Both the position numbers and the translations under genes were made by a program. DNA of 64,000 nucleotides from assembly GCA_947573795.1 (NCBI GenBank), contig CANPHE010000009.1, positions 16,008-80,007 on the forward strand, written 5' to 3'. Each line of letters opens with the position of its first letter. Positions within the stretch are counted from its first letter, which is position 1. Source of the DNA: an uncultured Alistipes sp. (GTDB taxonomy: Bacteria; Bacteroidota; Bacteroidia; Bacteroidales; Rikenellaceae). This document shows positions 48,514 through 56,194 of this stretch, one piece after another. Under the pieces are notes generated by a model. It ran no database searches, had not been told where the DNA came from, and saw nothing but the letters and a program-made list of their open reading frames with translations.

Positions 48514-49197
48514 ATGAAGCTCTATTATTTCATAGACAAAGAGAAAGTTCGGCAGGGGCCGCTTCCGTTGGAAGACCTGCGATCGTATGAGATCACACCC
48601 CAAACCCTGGTGTGGTCCAAAGGCATGAAGAACTGGCAAAAGGCGAAAGACATTCCGGATTTCCAGGGTTTCTTCGACCGCACCCCCGCAGATGGCGCGA
48701 GTCCGGCAGAATCCGTCGCAAACGATCCGCAAACGGAGTCCGGGCAACCGCTTTTGCACGCCTCGCTTGCCGCCAAATACGGCGTAACCATCGATCGGGA
48801 GACCTCGGATTTCATCCGGGACAACTCCGCCGGCAAACTGCAAATCGTAAAGCATATAAAGGACAAATATCAAATCGGTCTGGCCGAGGCCAAAGCAATC
48901 ACGGACGAAATTTTCGAATCGGGACAAATCCGGACGCCCGTCCCCGACGATGGCCCGGCTCCCGATCCCGACGATACTCCGAGCAGCGGCATCGACCGGA
49001 GCCGTCCCGATCCGACACCCGTGCAAAATTCCGTCCAAGAGGATAAGGCCAGTATCGGACTCCTTATTTTGTGCTTTTTTATTCCCATCGCCGGGGTCAT
49101 CTTGTATTTCGTCAAGAAGAATAAATACCCCAACAGCGCGAAAGCCTACCTTTTCAGTGCAATGATAAGCATCCTGATTTATATCATACTAAATTAA
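48514..49197 (+). CDS. GYF-like domain membrane protein
   Basis: 227 aa. Residues 1-50 match the GYF_2 domain (YYFIDKEKVRQGPLPLEDLR, then LVWSKGMKNWQKA), a proline-rich-peptide binding fold. A central segment (residues 95-130) with KLQIVKHIKDKYQIGLAEAKA resembles the C-terminal domain of ribosomal L7/L12. Two membrane helices close the protein (about 180-199 and 211-226). Proline-rich partners are present upstream (PDLP repeats in the 703-aa protein), so an interaction is plausible but unproven. Confidence 0.78.
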   Translation: MKLYYFIDKEKVRQGPLPLEDLRSYEITPQTLVWSKGMKNWQKAKDIPDFQGFFDRTPADGASPAESVANDPQTESGQPLLHASLAAKYGVTIDRETSDFIRDNSAGKLQIVKHIKDKYQIGLAEAKAITDEIFESGQIRTPVPDDGPAPDPDDTPSSGIDRSRPDPTPVQNSVQEDKASIGLLILCFFIPIAGVILYFVKKNKYPNSAKAYLFSAMISILIYIILN

Positions 49198-49382
49198 GAG
49201 CACGCGTATATCGTCCACGGGCGCAACAGGTCCTCTGCGGTTATTTCCAGGTTTCGGGATCGTCCGACGCATATCCGGGCCATTTCCTCGATCAAGGAAG
49301 TTGCAGGTAATTGTCTTATTTCCCCACGTAAAAAAAATTTGCACAGATCGGATTTACCTTTATATCTGCGCCCGAAAGAACA

Positions 49383-49452
49383 GGCACTTTTAAACAAATA
49401 CAACATCTAATTGCATATCGAAAACTTACACATTAATTCTGTCGGCGTCACT
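49383..49452 (+). pseudogene. Degenerate tRNA-Arg-like gene with promoter remnant
   Basis: The stretch begins GGCAC and ends CTGTCGGCGTCACT, matching the start and (13 of 14) the end of the intact tRNA-Arg, and its middle follows the same order (CATCTAA..GCATATC..AAAACTTACA against CATCTGACTACGGATCAGAAGGTTACA). The upstream segment 49339-49382 also matches the tRNA promoter, with TATATCTG in place of TATATTTG. Stems no longer pair, so it is a ghost rather than a functional tRNA. It separates the SPFH operon from the Zorya genes. Confidence 0.7.
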
Positions 49453-49455
49453 GAA

Positions 49456-49482
49456 GAAAGAGAGTTCAAAAGGCTCTCTTTC
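49456..49482 (+). terminator. Terminator after the tRNA ghost
   Basis: GAAAGAGAG (49456-49464) and CTCTCTTTC (49474-49482) form a perfect 9-bp stem with a nine-base loop; TTGCGTTTT follows. It may still insulate the Zorya genes from the SPFH operon. Confidence 0.65.
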
Positions 49483-49552
49483 TTGCGTTTTGGAAGCAAG
49501 ACTTTGTGTACTATTATTAGACCTAATTGTTATATAAAGATTAGCTGTATTT

Positions 49553-49571
49553 ATAATAACTTAGTTATTAT
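49553..49571 (+). promoter_or_regulatory. Operator-like inverted repeat upstream of zorA
   Basis: ATAATAAC (49553-49560), TTA, GTTATTAT (49564-49571): a perfect 8-bp inverted repeat ending 15 bases before the zorA start. The surrounding 49500-49586 is AT-rich with no consensus promoter box. Similar in sequence to the palindrome at 40252-40273 in the prophage. Confidence 0.45.
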
Positions 49572-49586
49572 TTAACAGTAGTATTT

Positions 49587-51041
49587 ATGAATACAGAAAA
49601 TTTCGATTTCATAACTTATATATCCTTAATAGCCATAGTAATCGTATTCTTTTCTTGCTTATTCTACGTTAAACAGCAGAAAACGGCTGGGACGCTTATA
49701 GCCAAACGACGCTGGATTGAGCAATTACCCTCCATGATCTCTACATTAGGAGTCCTCGGCACCTTTGTAGGCATCACAATAGGCCTTCTTCATTTCGATA
49801 CGGACAATCTCGACACAGGCATCCCCATACTTCTCAGTGGATTAAAGACGGCTTTCTTCACCTCATTGGCAGGTATGATCGGGTCCCTGTTCTTATCCAA
49901 GCAAGTTAACTCTGCATTGGATGAAAAAGATGGCGGCATATCGGATATAGATATGGCTGCAGGACAAATCTGCAAGGCCGTAGAGGCCATGAATACCACG
50001 ACCAAAGAGGCCTTCGAAGAGCTGAGAAACCAGAACAAACAGCAATTGGAAACTCAATCGCGTTTCTACCAAACCATCGGAGAAATGATTTCAGCTTTAA
50101 CGACCAATATCGGAGAGTTGAAAGGATTCTCCAAAAAATTCGACAGCGTTGATGCCTCCGTCACCTCAATCAACAACTTCATGGGCGAATGCCTTGAGAT
50201 CACAAACGGTATAGCCGGTGCCCAAAATGAAATATCGGATGAAATTAAAAATTTCAGCATGGTATTGCGCAGCGAAGTCGACGAGATCGAGGCGAAAATG
50301 ACGGAGACGAACAACCTGCTCGTCGGGAAATTCGACGAATTTTCGGAGCTCCTCAAAAAGAGCAACACAGAAGCACTCGTGGATGTAATGAAACGTGTTA
50401 CCGAAGAGTTCCAGACGCAGATGAACTCGCTTATAAACAAACTGGTTCAGGAAAATTTCGCACAGCTAAACAAAAGCGTGGAGCGTTTGAATATTTGGCA
50501 GCAGGAGAACAAGGAGATGATCGACTCTCTGACCAGGCAGTACAAAGAGATGACCGACAATTTCGAGCAAACCTCGACAACGCTGATGAAGGTCTCCGGC
50601 GACACTCGCCTGCTCGTAAGCGATGGCGGCAAACTGAAGCAGCTAATTGACGCACTCAATCAAGTCATTATCGAGGACCAGAAATTCATCAAGATCGTGA
50701 CACAAATCGAAGAGACAGCCACATTGAGTAAGGATAATATGTTGCAATTCGAGGAGTCGACAAAATCACTCAACGAATGGGTGCGCAAACAGCGCAATTT
50801 CGTCGACGGAGTACAGATACTCATTCAGAAGTTGGACGAACTCAATAAGCTACGCGACTACAACGAACAATTCTGGCAAAACACCAAACGTAGTTTGGAG
50901 GAAGGTATAGGATTCATTGTTCAAGGCTCGAAAACGCTCAACACCCAGCTCACGGCATTGGACAAACAGTTCTACGCACGATTAAGCACCACATTGGCCG
51001 AGTTGGACGCATGTATTCAGGCGATGATTAAAAGAAGTTGA
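49587..51041 (+). CDS. zorA: ZorA-like MotA/ExbB proton-channel protein
   Basis: 484 aa. Three membrane helices: about 10-27, 49-68 (STLGVLGTFVGITIGLL) and 84-105 (KTAFFTSLAGMIGSLFL). The last two match the MotA/TolQ/ExbB core. From about residue 120 the protein is one long cytoplasmic coiled coil with repeated KEM/IDSL/NELK-like heptads. In Zorya systems ZorA pentamers with ZorB use the proton gradient, and the tail transmits a signal to the nuclease. Less GC-rich than the SPFH operon. Followed by zorB after two bases. Confidence 0.88.
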   Translation: MNTENFDFITYISLIAIVIVFFSCLFYVKQQKTAGTLIAKRRWIEQLPSMISTLGVLGTFVGITIGLLHFDTDNLDTGIPILLSGLKTAFFTSLAGMIGSLFLSKQVNSALDEKDGGISDIDMAAGQICKAVEAMNTTTKEAFEELRNQNKQQLETQSRFYQTIGEMISALTTNIGELKGFSKKFDSVDASVTSINNFMGECLEITNGIAGAQNEISDEIKNFSMVLRSEVDEIEAKMTETNNLLVGKFDEFSELLKKSNTEALVDVMKRVTEEFQTQMNSLINKLVQENFAQLNKSVERLNIWQQENKEMIDSLTRQYKEMTDNFEQTSTTLMKVSGDTRLLVSDGGKLKQLIDALNQVIIEDQKFIKIVTQIEETATLSKDNMLQFEESTKSLNEWVRKQRNFVDGVQILIQKLDELNKLRDYNEQFWQNTKRSLEEGIGFIVQGSKTLNTQLTALDKQFYARLSTTLAELDACIQAMIKRS

Positions 51042-51043
51042 TT

Positions 51044-51757
51044 ATGGCAAAATCCAACGTATGGATGTCGGTTTCCGACCTGATGACGGGATTGATGATT
51101 ATTTTTCTCTTCATTGCCATCGCATACATCAGCCGAGTCCAGCAAAATCAAACCGTGCTTACGGATTACGTCGAAACGAAAAACAAACTATACGATAAAT
51201 TGGTTTCCGAGTTCAAGCAGGATACCGTCAAATGGCAAATGGCCATCGGAAGGGATTTATCCATGAAGTTCAACAATCCAACGGTCCTTTTTACGCAAGG
51301 AAGCGCCCATCTGACTCCTCAATTCAAATCCATTCTCGATGAATTCCTGCCGCGGTATTTCGAAATCCTGCTTAACGATGATTTAAGAAGCAAAATTCAG
51401 GAGATTCGCATAGAAGGGCATACCGACAATGTCCCCTATCCCGCAAAACACGCAGATCCCTATATTGCGAATGTCATACTTTCTCAGGAGCGGGCACTCA
51501 ATGTGCTGATATACCTTCGGCAGATGCCTGCATTTCAAAAATATACCGAGGAGCAAAAAGAGTTGCTGGAATTCTGGTTTACAGCCAACGGCCTTTCATA
51601 CGGGAAGTCGCTCGACTGCAACGGGGAATATACTTATAAGACGAAGCGCGAGATCGATCCTACGGCATCCCGCCGCGTCGAATTTCGCATCGTGACAAGC
51701 GGCGAAGAGGTACTCGAAAACTTCGTAACCAAAAACGCAGCATACAATGGCCAATGA
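51044..51757 (+). CDS. zorB: ZorB-like MotB/OmpA-type protein
   Basis: 237 aa from the ATG at 51044 (two bases after the zorA stop). One membrane helix (residues about 12-29) contains the conserved acidic residue D12 at its start (SDLMTGLMIIFLFIAI). Residues about 80-230 form an OmpA/MotB peptidoglycan-binding domain with EIRIEGHTDNVPYP and RRVEFRI. Anchors the motor to the cell wall and conducts protons with ZorA. Confidence 0.88.
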   Translation: MAKSNVWMSVSDLMTGLMIIFLFIAIAYISRVQQNQTVLTDYVETKNKLYDKLVSEFKQDTVKWQMAIGRDLSMKFNNPTVLFTQGSAHLTPQFKSILDEFLPRYFEILLNDDLRSKIQEIRIEGHTDNVPYPAKHADPYIANVILSQERALNVLIYLRQMPAFQKYTEEQKELLEFWFTANGLSYGKSLDCNGEYTYKTKREIDPTASRRVEFRIVTSGEEVLENFVTKNAAYNGQ

Positions 51758-52553
51758 CGAACCGATCTATAAATTCGAAGGACTGAAGTCCCTGCTAAGA
51801 TCAATGGGGTATCGCCTCGACAAAGCCGTAGGATATAAACCGCTTAAAATCGAGGATGTCGATATTAACGATATCCGCAAGAACATCAAATTCTCGGACA
51901 AAGGCATTTTCTTAATCGACCAGACAGACGACCAGGAACGCCAGATCTTTCTGTACAAACGGAATTATCACCTGGCACGATATGGAAAACCGCGTTTCCA
52001 CATTCGAAAATGTCAGACTATTCAAGATTTTATAAATTCAGGGACGTTCAAATCCGAATATCGGCGAGCCAATACCGAACCCGTTCTGGTCAAAGATATG
52101 GACAGCAACATGCGGGAGGTTGAGGTTCGCAATCTTCCGCTTTGCAAATATTGTATGAATATGGCGCTGGGAGAATATTCGAGAAGTATGACCTCTGCCG
52201 ATTTCGTTAAAATCCTGCAACAAGCCGATGATTCATACGAAAAAGCGCCCGACAATATAGAGGTCGATATATTGGGCTACACAAAAGACTGGGCCGAAAT
52301 CAGCCTTGCCTACCGGGAACTGCACGAATACACGTGCGAGAAGTGCGGTTTGCGAATAACGAATCCATTCGACCAACTGTTCATGCAAACACACCATCGA
52401 AACGGAAACAAGACAGATAACAGGCAATCCAATCTACAATGCCTGTGCATCCGCTGCCACGCGAGCATAGACGATCGTCATAAAGCCAACTTTGCAAGAG
52501 GCGGCAATCGGGCCACTCTGGAAAACTTCAATACAAAATATCCGCGAGAATAA
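51747..52553 (+). CDS. zorE: ZorE-like HNH endonuclease
   Basis: 268 aa overlapping zorB by 11 bases. The C-terminal HNH domain has zinc cysteines C197/C200 (CEKC) and C232/C237 (QCLCIRC) and catalytic H216-H217 (MQTHHRNGNKTDN) and N229. A second Cys set (C89, C133, C136) may bind another zinc. The N-terminal half is unassigned and may bind DNA or the ZorA tail. In type II Zorya the effector is an HNH nickase, which this matches in gene order. No ZorC/ZorD genes are present. Confidence 0.85.
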   Translation: MANDEPIYKFEGLKSLLRSMGYRLDKAVGYKPLKIEDVDINDIRKNIKFSDKGIFLIDQTDDQERQIFLYKRNYHLARYGKPRFHIRKCQTIQDFINSGTFKSEYRRANTEPVLVKDMDSNMREVEVRNLPLCKYCMNMALGEYSRSMTSADFVKILQQADDSYEKAPDNIEVDILGYTKDWAEISLAYRELHEYTCEKCGLRITNPFDQLFMQTHHRNGNKTDNRQSNLQCLCIRCHASIDDRHKANFARGGNRATLENFNTKYPRE

Positions 52554-52594
52554 TCTCGTATACCACCCCATCACCGAAAAGGCACCTACACGAA

Positions 52595-52623
52595 AAAGCC
52601 GCAATCTTTGAGATTGCGGCTTT
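52595..52623. terminator. Bidirectional terminator between zorE and tRNA-Gln
   Basis: AAAGCCGCAATCT (52595-52607) and AGATTGCGGCTTT (52611-52623) form a perfect 13-bp stem around TTG. It has A-rich and T-rich flanks on both sides, so it can stop rightward transcription from zorE and leftward transcription from tRNA-Gln. Confidence 0.85.
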
Positions 52624-52624
52624 G

Positions 52625-52695
52625 TTGAGCTACCTGGATTCGAACCAAGAATAACAGGACCAGAATCTGTTGTGTTACCATTACACCATAGCTCA
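52625..52695 (-). tRNA. tRNA-Gln (anticodon CTG)
   Basis: On the minus strand the acceptor arms TGAGCTA and TAGCTCA pair perfectly. The anticodon loop TTCTGGT gives anticodon CTG, and the T arm CTTGG/CCAGG holds TTCGAAT. The anticodon stem has one A-C mismatch next to the loop, at a position where Gln tRNAs often have mismatches. It marks the right edge of the defence cluster. 71 nt including the discriminator A. Confidence 0.95.
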
Positions 52696-52843
52696 ATGCG
52701 GTGTCCTTTTGTTTTGACGATGCAAAAGTAGAACTTATTTTTTCAAATGCAAAGAAAAAAGCGAAAAAAATTTGTACATTTGTTCTGATTGTTGCGGACA
52801 GATATTTCGAACATATATACAACAAACATAAAAACAACGCATT

Positions 52844-54124
52844 ATGGGTATCAAACTGCGCCTTATCGTCATGAACTTTCTCCAGTATGCCATCTGGGGT
52901 TCCTATCTCACTTCGATGGGCTCGTATCTGGTGAGCGTCGACCTCGCCTCCCACATCGGCATTTTCTATGCCGTGCAGGGCATCGTCTCGCTCTTCATGC
53001 CGGCCGTGGTCGGCATAGTCGCCGACCGGTGGATCCCGGCCCAGCGGCTTCTGGGCTACTGTCATCTGCTCGCCGCCGTATTCATGGGGGCAGCCGGTTA
53101 CTACGCCCTCTCGGCAGGCAGCGACGTGCAGTTCGGCACGCTGTTCTCGCTCTACACGCTCAGCGTCGCCTTCTACATGCCGACCATCGCGCTCTCCAAC
53201 TCCGTCGCTTACGCCGTACTGGAAGGCGCCGGGCTCGACACCGTAAAAGCCTTCCCGCCGATCCGCGTGTGGGGCACCGTAGGTTTCATCTGCTCGATGC
53301 TCCTGTGCGACGCCGCCGGATTCCAAACCACCTACATGCAGTTCCTCCAGTGCGCCGTGCTGGGTCTCGTACTGGGCATCTACGCCCAAACGCTCCCGGC
53401 ATGCCCCGTCAGCCGCGGCGGCGAGAAGAAAACGCTCACCGAAGCCCTGGGACTGCGCGCCTTCGCCCTTTTCAAGCAGAAAAAGATGGCGCTCTTCTTC
53501 ATCTTCTCGATGCTGCTGGGCGTCTCGCTCCAAATCACCAACGGATTCGCCAATCCGTTCATCACCTCGTTCCGCGAAATCCCCCGATACGCTTCGACGT
53601 TCGGTGCCAACCACGCCAATGCGCTGATTTCGCTGTCGCAAATCTCCGAGACGCTCTGCATCCTGTTGATCCCCTTCTTCCTCAAACGCTTCGGCATCAA
53701 GAAGGTGATGTTGATGGCGATGTTCGCCTGGGTGCTGCGCTTCGGACTTTTCGGACTGGGTAACCCCGGTCCGGGCGTGTGGATGTTCATCCTGTCGATG
53801 ATCGTCTACGGCGTGGCGTTCGACTTCTTCAACGTCTCGGGATCGCTCTTCGTCAATAGCGAAACCGACGTTACGATCCGCTCCAGCGCCCAAGGCCTCT
53901 TTATGATTATGACCAACGGCATCGGCGCCACGATCGGAACCCTCGGCGCACAGGCCGTGGTCAACCGCTTCGTCTACTCGCAGCAGTCGCCCGAAGCCAT
54001 GACCGCCGGCTGGTCGACCTCGTGGTTGATCTTCGCCGGGTACGCCCTGGTCGTCGCCATCGTCTTCGCACTCGTCTTCAAATACGAACACCGCCCCGAA
54101 GAACTGGCGCAGGCGAAACACTGA
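52844..54124 (+). CDS. Nucleoside:proton symporter, MFS family (NupG-like)
   Basis: 426 aa with twelve predicted membrane helices. MNFLQYAIWGSYLTSMGSYL opens the protein as in the NHS family of nucleoside permeases; the RVWGTVGF segment near residue 145 and GFANPFITSF near residue 228 are typical. It imports nucleosides with protons from the periplasm. The -7-like box TACATTTG at 52775-52782 may serve as its promoter. Confidence 0.9.
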   Translation: MGIKLRLIVMNFLQYAIWGSYLTSMGSYLVSVDLASHIGIFYAVQGIVSLFMPAVVGIVADRWIPAQRLLGYCHLLAAVFMGAAGYYALSAGSDVQFGTLFSLYTLSVAFYMPTIALSNSVAYAVLEGAGLDTVKAFPPIRVWGTVGFICSMLLCDAAGFQTTYMQFLQCAVLGLVLGIYAQTLPACPVSRGGEKKTLTEALGLRAFALFKQKKMALFFIFSMLLGVSLQITNGFANPFITSFREIPRYASTFGANHANALISLSQISETLCILLIPFFLKRFGIKKVMLMAMFAWVLRFGLFGLGNPGPGVWMFILSMIVYGVAFDFFNVSGSLFVNSETDVTIRSSAQGLFMIMTNGIGATIGTLGAQAVVNRFVYSQQSPEAMTAGWSTSWLIFAGYALVVAIVFALVFKYEHRPEELAQAKH

Positions 54125-54223
54125 CCCGATCTCGGAAGCAATAGCAAAGGTCGTCGGCTGGCAGCCGGCGGCCTTTCGTTTTCACACCCCCGACAAACTT
54201 TTCTAAAAAATTTAGTACTTTGT

Positions 54224-54255
54224 ATTGCATAATACCTAATAAAGTTATATATTTG
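54224..54255 (+). promoter_or_regulatory. Promoter of the PspC-PadR-GIN module
   Basis: TATATTTG (54248-54255) matches the -7 consensus and ATTG (54224-54227) lies 20 nt upstream as a one-mismatch -33 box. The first gene starts 24 bases downstream. Confidence 0.65.
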
Positions 54256-54278
54256 CATCGTGAAACAACGCAAAAGCT

Positions 54279-54770
54279 ATGAAAACGACTGTGAATGTGA
54301 ATATCGGCTCGCAAGCATTCGTCCTCGACGAAGATGCCTACGAAACCCTGCGCGACTATCTGGACGACATCCGGGCGCGTCTTCGGGAGGATCAGGCGGA
54401 GGTAATGGCCGATATCGAAATGCGGCTGGCCGAGATTTTCAGCGAGCGGATCACCACGCCGATGCGGGTCGTAACGCTGGAGATCGTACGCGGGGCGATG
54501 GCCCGCATGGGCGAACCCGCCGCATTCGGCGAACGCACCCGGACCTCGGAGCCATTCGCCCGCCGTTCCGACGTCACGGAAACGCGCCGTCTCTACCGCT
54601 CCGTCAAGGATCGTTCGATCGCAGGCGTCTGCGGCGGTCTGGCCGAATATTTCGGCTTCGATTCCACGGCCGTGCGTCTCGCCACGCTGCTGGCCGTACT
54701 GCTGGGCGGCGTCTCGATCTGGATATACATCATTCTGTGGATCGTCATACCGGAAAATCCCCGCAAATAG
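54279..54770 (+). CDS. PspC-domain protein with N-terminal helical domain
   Basis: 163 aa. Residues 1-70 form a helical domain (EDAYETLRDYLDDIRARLRE) also present at the start of 56195-57472. Residues about 100-160 are a PspC domain: RRLYRSVKDRSIAGVCGGLAEYF followed by one membrane helix. PspC proteins sense membrane stress or regulate partners in the membrane. It heads a module with a PadR regulator 19 bases downstream. Confidence 0.88.
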   Translation: MKTTVNVNIGSQAFVLDEDAYETLRDYLDDIRARLREDQAEVMADIEMRLAEIFSERITTPMRVVTLEIVRGAMARMGEPAAFGERTRTSEPFARRSDVTETRRLYRSVKDRSIAGVCGGLAEYFGFDSTAVRLATLLAVLLGGVSIWIYIILWIVIPENPRK

Positions 54771-54789
54771 TCTCTTAACCGGAATACCT

Positions 54790-55131
54790 ATGGCTGAAGA
54801 CAATGTAAAGGCGCAGATGCGCAAAGGAATCCTGGAGTATTGCATTCTCGCGATTCTGTCGCGGGGCGATTCGTATGCTCCGAAGATCATCGCCGAACTC
54901 AAGGCGGCCGAAATGATCGTGGTCGAAGGGACGCTCTACCCCATACTCACACGGCAGAAGAATGCCGGGCTGCTCTCCTACCGTTGGGAGGAGTCTCCGC
55001 AGGGGCCTCCCCGCAAATACTACACCCTCACGGACAAGGGGCGCGAATACCTCGCGGTGCTCGACGCCGCCTGGGACGAACTCGTCGGGCAGATCGGCGT
55101 GATCCGCTACGGGGGGGGGAAAGATGTGTAA
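54790..55131 (+). CDS. PadR-family transcriptional regulator
   Basis: 113 aa. MRKGILEYCILAILSRGDSY is the family's opening helix, followed by the winged helix with TLYPILTRQKNAGLLSYRWEE (read in part) and PRKYYTLTDKGREYL. PadR proteins repress transcription and often respond to small molecules or membrane stress. It sits between two PspC genes and is likely the module's own regulator. 174 bases of GC-rich repeat-like DNA follow before the GIN gene. Confidence 0.93.
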   Translation: MAEDNVKAQMRKGILEYCILAILSRGDSYAPKIIAELKAAEMIVVEGTLYPILTRQKNAGLLSYRWEESPQGPPRKYYTLTDKGREYLAVLDAAWDELVGQIGVIRYGGGKDV

Positions 55132-55305
55132 CCCGACGACACGGCAGGTCGCACCCCAAGGCCCCTCCCGAAGGAGCGGTTCGAAGCGGACTCGAAACGG
55201 TAAACGCCGCAAGTCGGCAGCCGCCCCCAACGAAACAACCGGCTCGATACCGATGAGGTACCGGCCAATTCTCCGAAATTATGAATATTACCATTTAAAC
55301 CCATC

Positions 55306-56172
55306 ATGAAACGACTTTTTACCGGTTTACTGACGCTGGCGGTCCTGTGCGCCGTCATCGGCTCGCTGCTCGGCCTGAGCATGCCCCAAGTTTTCGCTGC
55401 CCAAAAAGGGCTCAAAGGCAGCGGACACATCGTCTCGAAAACGATCGACGCCCTCGATTTCCAGGCCATCGACGCATCGCGCAGCGTGAAGGTCATCGTA
55501 ACGCAAACTCCGCAAACGGGCATCCGCATCGATGCCGACGACAACGTGATCGACCGAGTGCGGGTCGAAACCGTCAAGGGAACGCTCAAAGTCGGCATCG
55601 ACCCGGCGGTGAAAAGCCTCTCGTCGGTCGACGTCACGGTCACGGTTCCCGCCCATGCTGCGATTCGGGCCCTGTCGGCATCGAGCGCCGCGAAAATCCG
55701 CTGCGAGAACCCGTTGACGGCCGACCGGATCGAAATCGACGCATCGAGTGCTGCGAAGATCGAAGCGACGGTCCGCACGAAGAAGTGCTCGGCCGACGCC
55801 TCCAGCGCGTCGAAAATCAAGCTGACGGGCTCGGCCGACGAATGCTCGCTCGAAGCGTCGAGCGCCGCGAAGATCGAAGCCGAAATCGCGTGCGAAAAGT
55901 GTTCGATCGACGGTTCCAGCGCCTCGAAAATCACCCTGACGGGCTCGGCCGCCCGATGTTCCGCCGAGTTGAGCTCGGCATCGAAGCTCGACGCGTCGAA
56001 ATTCACCGTCACAGCCTGCGAAATCGAAACGACGAGTGCCTCCGGAGCCCGGATCAACTGCACCGAAACGTTGCAGGCCCGAGCATCGAGCGGTTCTTCG
56101 ATCCGCTATTCGGGCAAGTGCCGCACGGAAATACGCGTATCGAGCGGCTCCAGCATCCGCAAAAACGATTAA
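55306..56172 (+). CDS. GIN-domain (DUF2807) exported protein
   Basis: 288 aa with a signal peptide (about 1-30, MKRLFTGLLTLAVLCAVIGS start). The mature part is a beta-helix of repeats: SSAAKIE or SSASKI recurs at roughly 20-residue steps (for example SASSAAKIR, DASSAAKIE, ASSASKIKL, GSSASKITL), typical of GIN / DUF2807 domains. Located outside the inner membrane. In Bacteroidetes these travel with PspC and PadR genes in envelope-stress modules. Function unproven. Confidence 0.88.
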   Translation: MKRLFTGLLTLAVLCAVIGSLLGLSMPQVFAAQKGLKGSGHIVSKTIDALDFQAIDASRSVKVIVTQTPQTGIRIDADDNVIDRVRVETVKGTLKVGIDPAVKSLSSVDVTVTVPAHAAIRALSASSAAKIRCENPLTADRIEIDASSAAKIEATVRTKKCSADASSASKIKLTGSADECSLEASSAAKIEAEIACEKCSIDGSSASKITLTGSAARCSAELSSASKLDASKFTVTACEIETTSASGARINCTETLQARASSGSSIRYSGKCRTEIRVSSGSSIRKND

Positions 56173-56194
56173 CCGACAAAAACCCCGAACGAAG

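Noticed and set aside
52586..54121. 511-codon minus-strand frame opposite the nucleoside permease, running over tRNA-Gln
   Set aside because: It overlaps a tRNA and a twelve-helix permease and has low-complexity composition.
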